A DNA stretch of 64,000 bases from Rubellimicrobium rubrum (GTDB taxonomy: Bacteria; Pseudomonadota; Alphaproteobacteria; Rhodobacterales; Rhodobacteraceae). Positions 62,451 through 64,000 of the stretch are shown piece by piece. A model generated the notes under the pieces. It was not told the DNA's origin and made no database searches. It saw only the letters and a list, made by a program, of their open reading frames with translations. The stretch covers positions 310,001 through 374,000 of the forward strand of contig NZ_VDFU01000001.1 of assembly GCF_006152115.1 (NCBI RefSeq), given 5' to 3'. Positions within the stretch are counted from its first letter, which is position 1, and every line of letters begins with the position of its first letter. The translations under genes were made by a program, and so were the position numbers.

Positions 62451-63089
62451 ATGTACCCCATGCCCTTACCTCATTTGCTTGGCCTAGTCGCCTTGTCGGC
62501 GGTCCTCGGAACACTCGTGCTGGCTGCCCTGGGCTATGCTGGCGGCCTACGCGCGACCACGCGCCTCCTGCCTGTGCTCTTCGCCACACTATTCTTCCTG
62601 GCACTCACCCAGCTGCCCCTTCCCGACCCTTCGCTGTTGACAATCCAGTGCCCCCTCCTGGGCGCTCAGCCTAACTGGGTGCCCTTCTACACGGCCCAAC
62701 AGGTCGTCACGGAGTGGCGAGAGTATTTGGCTCATCCTGACTGGATCCCTCTTCACCTCCTTTCCCTGGGGAGCGGCGAAGTCGAGATTTGGCGTCAGAG
62801 CCGAACCCTAGGCGCATTCCTGTTCGACACTTGGACCTTTTCGGCTGTCATGAACTACCTCGTTTGCATCCCCATTGGGGCATTTCTGCCCAGCCAGCGT
62901 CTGCGCTGGCGTGACACGGTGGTCCTGGGCTTTTTCCTTAGCCTTCTAATCGAGCTGACCCAGCTTACGGCAGCCTGGGGGCACTATCCTTGCGCTTACC
63001 GCAAGTTCGATATGGATGACCTCGTCCTGAACACCTTGGGCGTGACGCTCGGGTTCGCTGTTGCAAGGCGGTGGCTGCGACCAATGTAG
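62451..63089 (+). CDS. VanZ-like family membrane protein
   Basis: A 212-residue inner-membrane protein with four or five hydrophobic segments (LGLVALSAVLGTLVLAALGY; LLPVLFATLFFLALTQL; MNYLVCIPIGAFLPS; VVLGFFLSLLIELTQL). The C-terminal signature of the VanZ family is clear: FLSLLIELTQLTA followed by KFDMDDLVLNTLGVTLGF. VanZ-like proteins have poorly defined roles; the enterococcal prototype affects glycopeptide tolerance. The ribosome site is weak. It stands alone between two copies of the 158-bp repeat family. Confidence 0.85.
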   Translation: MYPMPLPHLLGLVALSAVLGTLVLAALGYAGGLRATTRLLPVLFATLFFLALTQLPLPDPSLLTIQCPLLGAQPNWVPFYTAQQVVTEWREYLAHPDWIPLHLLSLGSGEVEIWRQSRTLGAFLFDTWTFSAVMNYLVCIPIGAFLPSQRLRWRDTVVLGFFLSLLIELTQLTAAWGHYPCAYRKFDMDDLVLNTLGVTLGFAVARRWLRPM

Positions 63090-63115
63090 GTCTCTGGCCT
63101 GCCTCCTGCCGAGCC

Positions 63116-63256
63116 GTGTCAAACCATTCACCAGAGGGCATCCCCCTCCGCCCTGCCCCCATCCGCTTCGACATGCAACCAGCGTCGCTCAGCTCAAAGC
63201 CAAGGTGGGCGCCAAGGGACCAGCCGACCAATCTGGTCCTGAACTGTTGACAGTTC
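63116..63256. repeat. ~158-bp repeat with inverted ends, copy E (shortened, beside IS6 copy 7)
   Basis: Starts GTGTCAAACCATTC and ends AACTGTTGACAGTTC, about 141 bases. Interior landmarks are CCGCCCTGCCCCCATCCG, GCTCAGCTCAAAGCCAAG and GGGACCAGCCGACC. It begins 27 bases after the VanZ-like stop and abuts an IS6 scrap. Confidence 0.6.
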
Positions 63257-63458
63257 TCTGCGACTGGAATTGCAATGCCCCTCTCAAGGAGGAGGTCCTC
63301 GACCTCTTGGACCAATCGAGCGAACCGCAGATAGAGCATCAGCGCCAAATGAATGCTTTCGCGGCTCGCGGAGACGTAGCGGGACCGGGCTGCGCTGGGT
63401 CATTCAAGCACCCTAGGCAGACCTCCTGCCCCGCTCCAACCAAGTTCGTCTGACAGGC
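63257..63458 (-). mobile_element. IS6-family transposase remnant, copy 7
   Basis: Minus-strand LMLYLRFARLVQEVEDLLLERGI matches the N-terminal part of the transposase (compare MLDLRFPLSLRNVEDLLHERG in copy 4) and breaks off at once. The outer end CAAGTTCGTCTGACAGG at 63441-63457 matches the other copies. Between it and the aldo/keto reductase stop about 100 bases carry nothing recognisable. Confidence 0.65.
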
Positions 63459-63555
63459 CCGAGCCGAGATCATGGCCTCAGCGACGCAAGCAGCATCCGC
63501 CAAAGCAGGGCTCGTCTAACTCTTCTGGCCCAGGTAGCACATCGGCACCTGAGTA

Positions 63556-64000
63556 TTAGCCCAGCTTGTAGTTCCGGTTAGCCTCCGGGTCCTCGGTCGA
63601 GAACGGGAATGTTTCGATCTCCTGCCACAGCTCCGCCGGGATCTCGACCGAGGCCCAGCCGAGCGTCTCGGCCACACGTTCGGGCTTGGTGACCCCGACA
63701 ATCGTTGAGGCGATCCTTGGGTCCCGCATCGAGAACTGTAGCGCCGCCGCGCCTACCGGAACGCCGTAGCGGGCGCAGGTGGCTTCGATCCGGCGAACGG
63801 GCTCGAGTTGGGTCTCGCTAGCCACGGTGTAGGCGATCCGGGGCATCACGTCGCTGCCCTTGGCCAGTACGCCGCTCGCATAAGGCGCAGCGTTGAGGAT
63901 CGCGATACCCTTGTCGAAAGCATAGTCGAACATCTCGTCCGCCGACCGGTTCAGGAGCGTGTAGCGGTTGTGACTGATGAGAACGTCAAAAGGCCAGTCC
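63556..64000 (-). CDS. Aldo/keto reductase family protein, C-terminal part (cut by window edge)
   Basis: The minus strand is open from the window edge to a stop at 63556 (about 147 codons). It reads DWPFDVLISHNRYTLLNRSA, then MFDYAFDKGIAILNAAPYASG, TCARYGVPVGAAALQFSMRD and ASTIVGVTKPERVAETLGW, typical of the second half of a TIM-barrel aldo/keto reductase of the aldose dehydrogenase group (L-fucose or D-threo-aldose 1-dehydrogenase-like). The Asp/Tyr/Lys part of the active site lies outside the window. Substrate not determinable. Confidence 0.87.
   Translation of the reverse strand, partial: DWPFDVLISHNRYTLLNRSADEMFDYAFDKGIAILNAAPYASGVLAKGSDVMPRIAYTVASETQLEPVRRIEATCARYGVPVGAAALQFSMRDPRIASTIVGVTKPERVAETLGWASVEIPAELWQEIETFPFSTEDPEANRNYKLG

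Overview
The window reads as high-GC alphaproteobacterial chromosome, most likely Rhodobacteraceae (a Rubellimicrobium-like lineage would fit). This is inferred from gene families (DUF1194, DUF1989, DUF3616, UgpC-type sugar ABC systems, PrtD/HlyD type I secretion), codon use and dense IS6-family debris; no rRNA or tRNA gene is present to confirm it. About 45 intact or edge-truncated protein genes are supported, plus three decayed genes and eight or more transposase remnants.

Layout. 1-5031: amino-acid and nitrogen metabolism (indolepyruvate ferredoxin oxidoreductase cut by the left edge, a DAO-type FAD oxidoreductase, an amino-acid binding protein, a DUF1989 protein) and a polysaccharide-lyase-like protein. 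5220-8981: an SbcD/YhaO-like nuclease and SbcC/YhaN-like ATPase pair. 9337-16127: an RTX calcium-binding protein with its own LuxR-type regulator, type I ABC exporter and HlyD adaptor. 16474-21123: an alpha/beta hydrolase, then a tight three-gene unit (HAD-UbiA fusion, GT39-like glycosyltransferase, small flippase-like protein) suggesting polyprenyl-phosphate-sugar chemistry. 21836-23977: a diguanylate cyclase and an EAL phosphodiesterase. 24081-36763: a LacI-regulated sugar locus (ABC importer, GH2 glycosidase), a TonB-dependent receptor and a serine hydrolase. 37648-45232: two SDR enzymes, a beta-mannosidase and a DUF1194 protein, separated by IS6 remnants.

46298-56631 is the most interesting part: a ribose-type ABC importer, a MocE-like Rieske ferredoxin, a LacI regulator, a MocA-like dehydrogenase, a MocC-like isomerase, a DUF4432 mutarotase-like protein, a MocD-like membrane oxygenase and a divergent PanB-like protein. 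The set parallels rhizopine (O-methyl-inosamine) catabolism and suggests oxidative demethylation of an O- or N-methylated cyclitol or sugar, with the PanB-like protein as a possible one-carbon partner. The substrate is not readable from sequence.

57120-64000: a DUF3616 protein, a decayed operon (BtpA/SgcQ, M42 peptidase and FGGY kinase pseudogenes, still in their overlapping arrangement), a VanZ-family membrane protein and an aldo/keto reductase cut by the right edge. A roughly 158-bp repeat with inverted ends occurs five times between 39.9 and 63.3 kb, three times directly beside an IS6 remnant.
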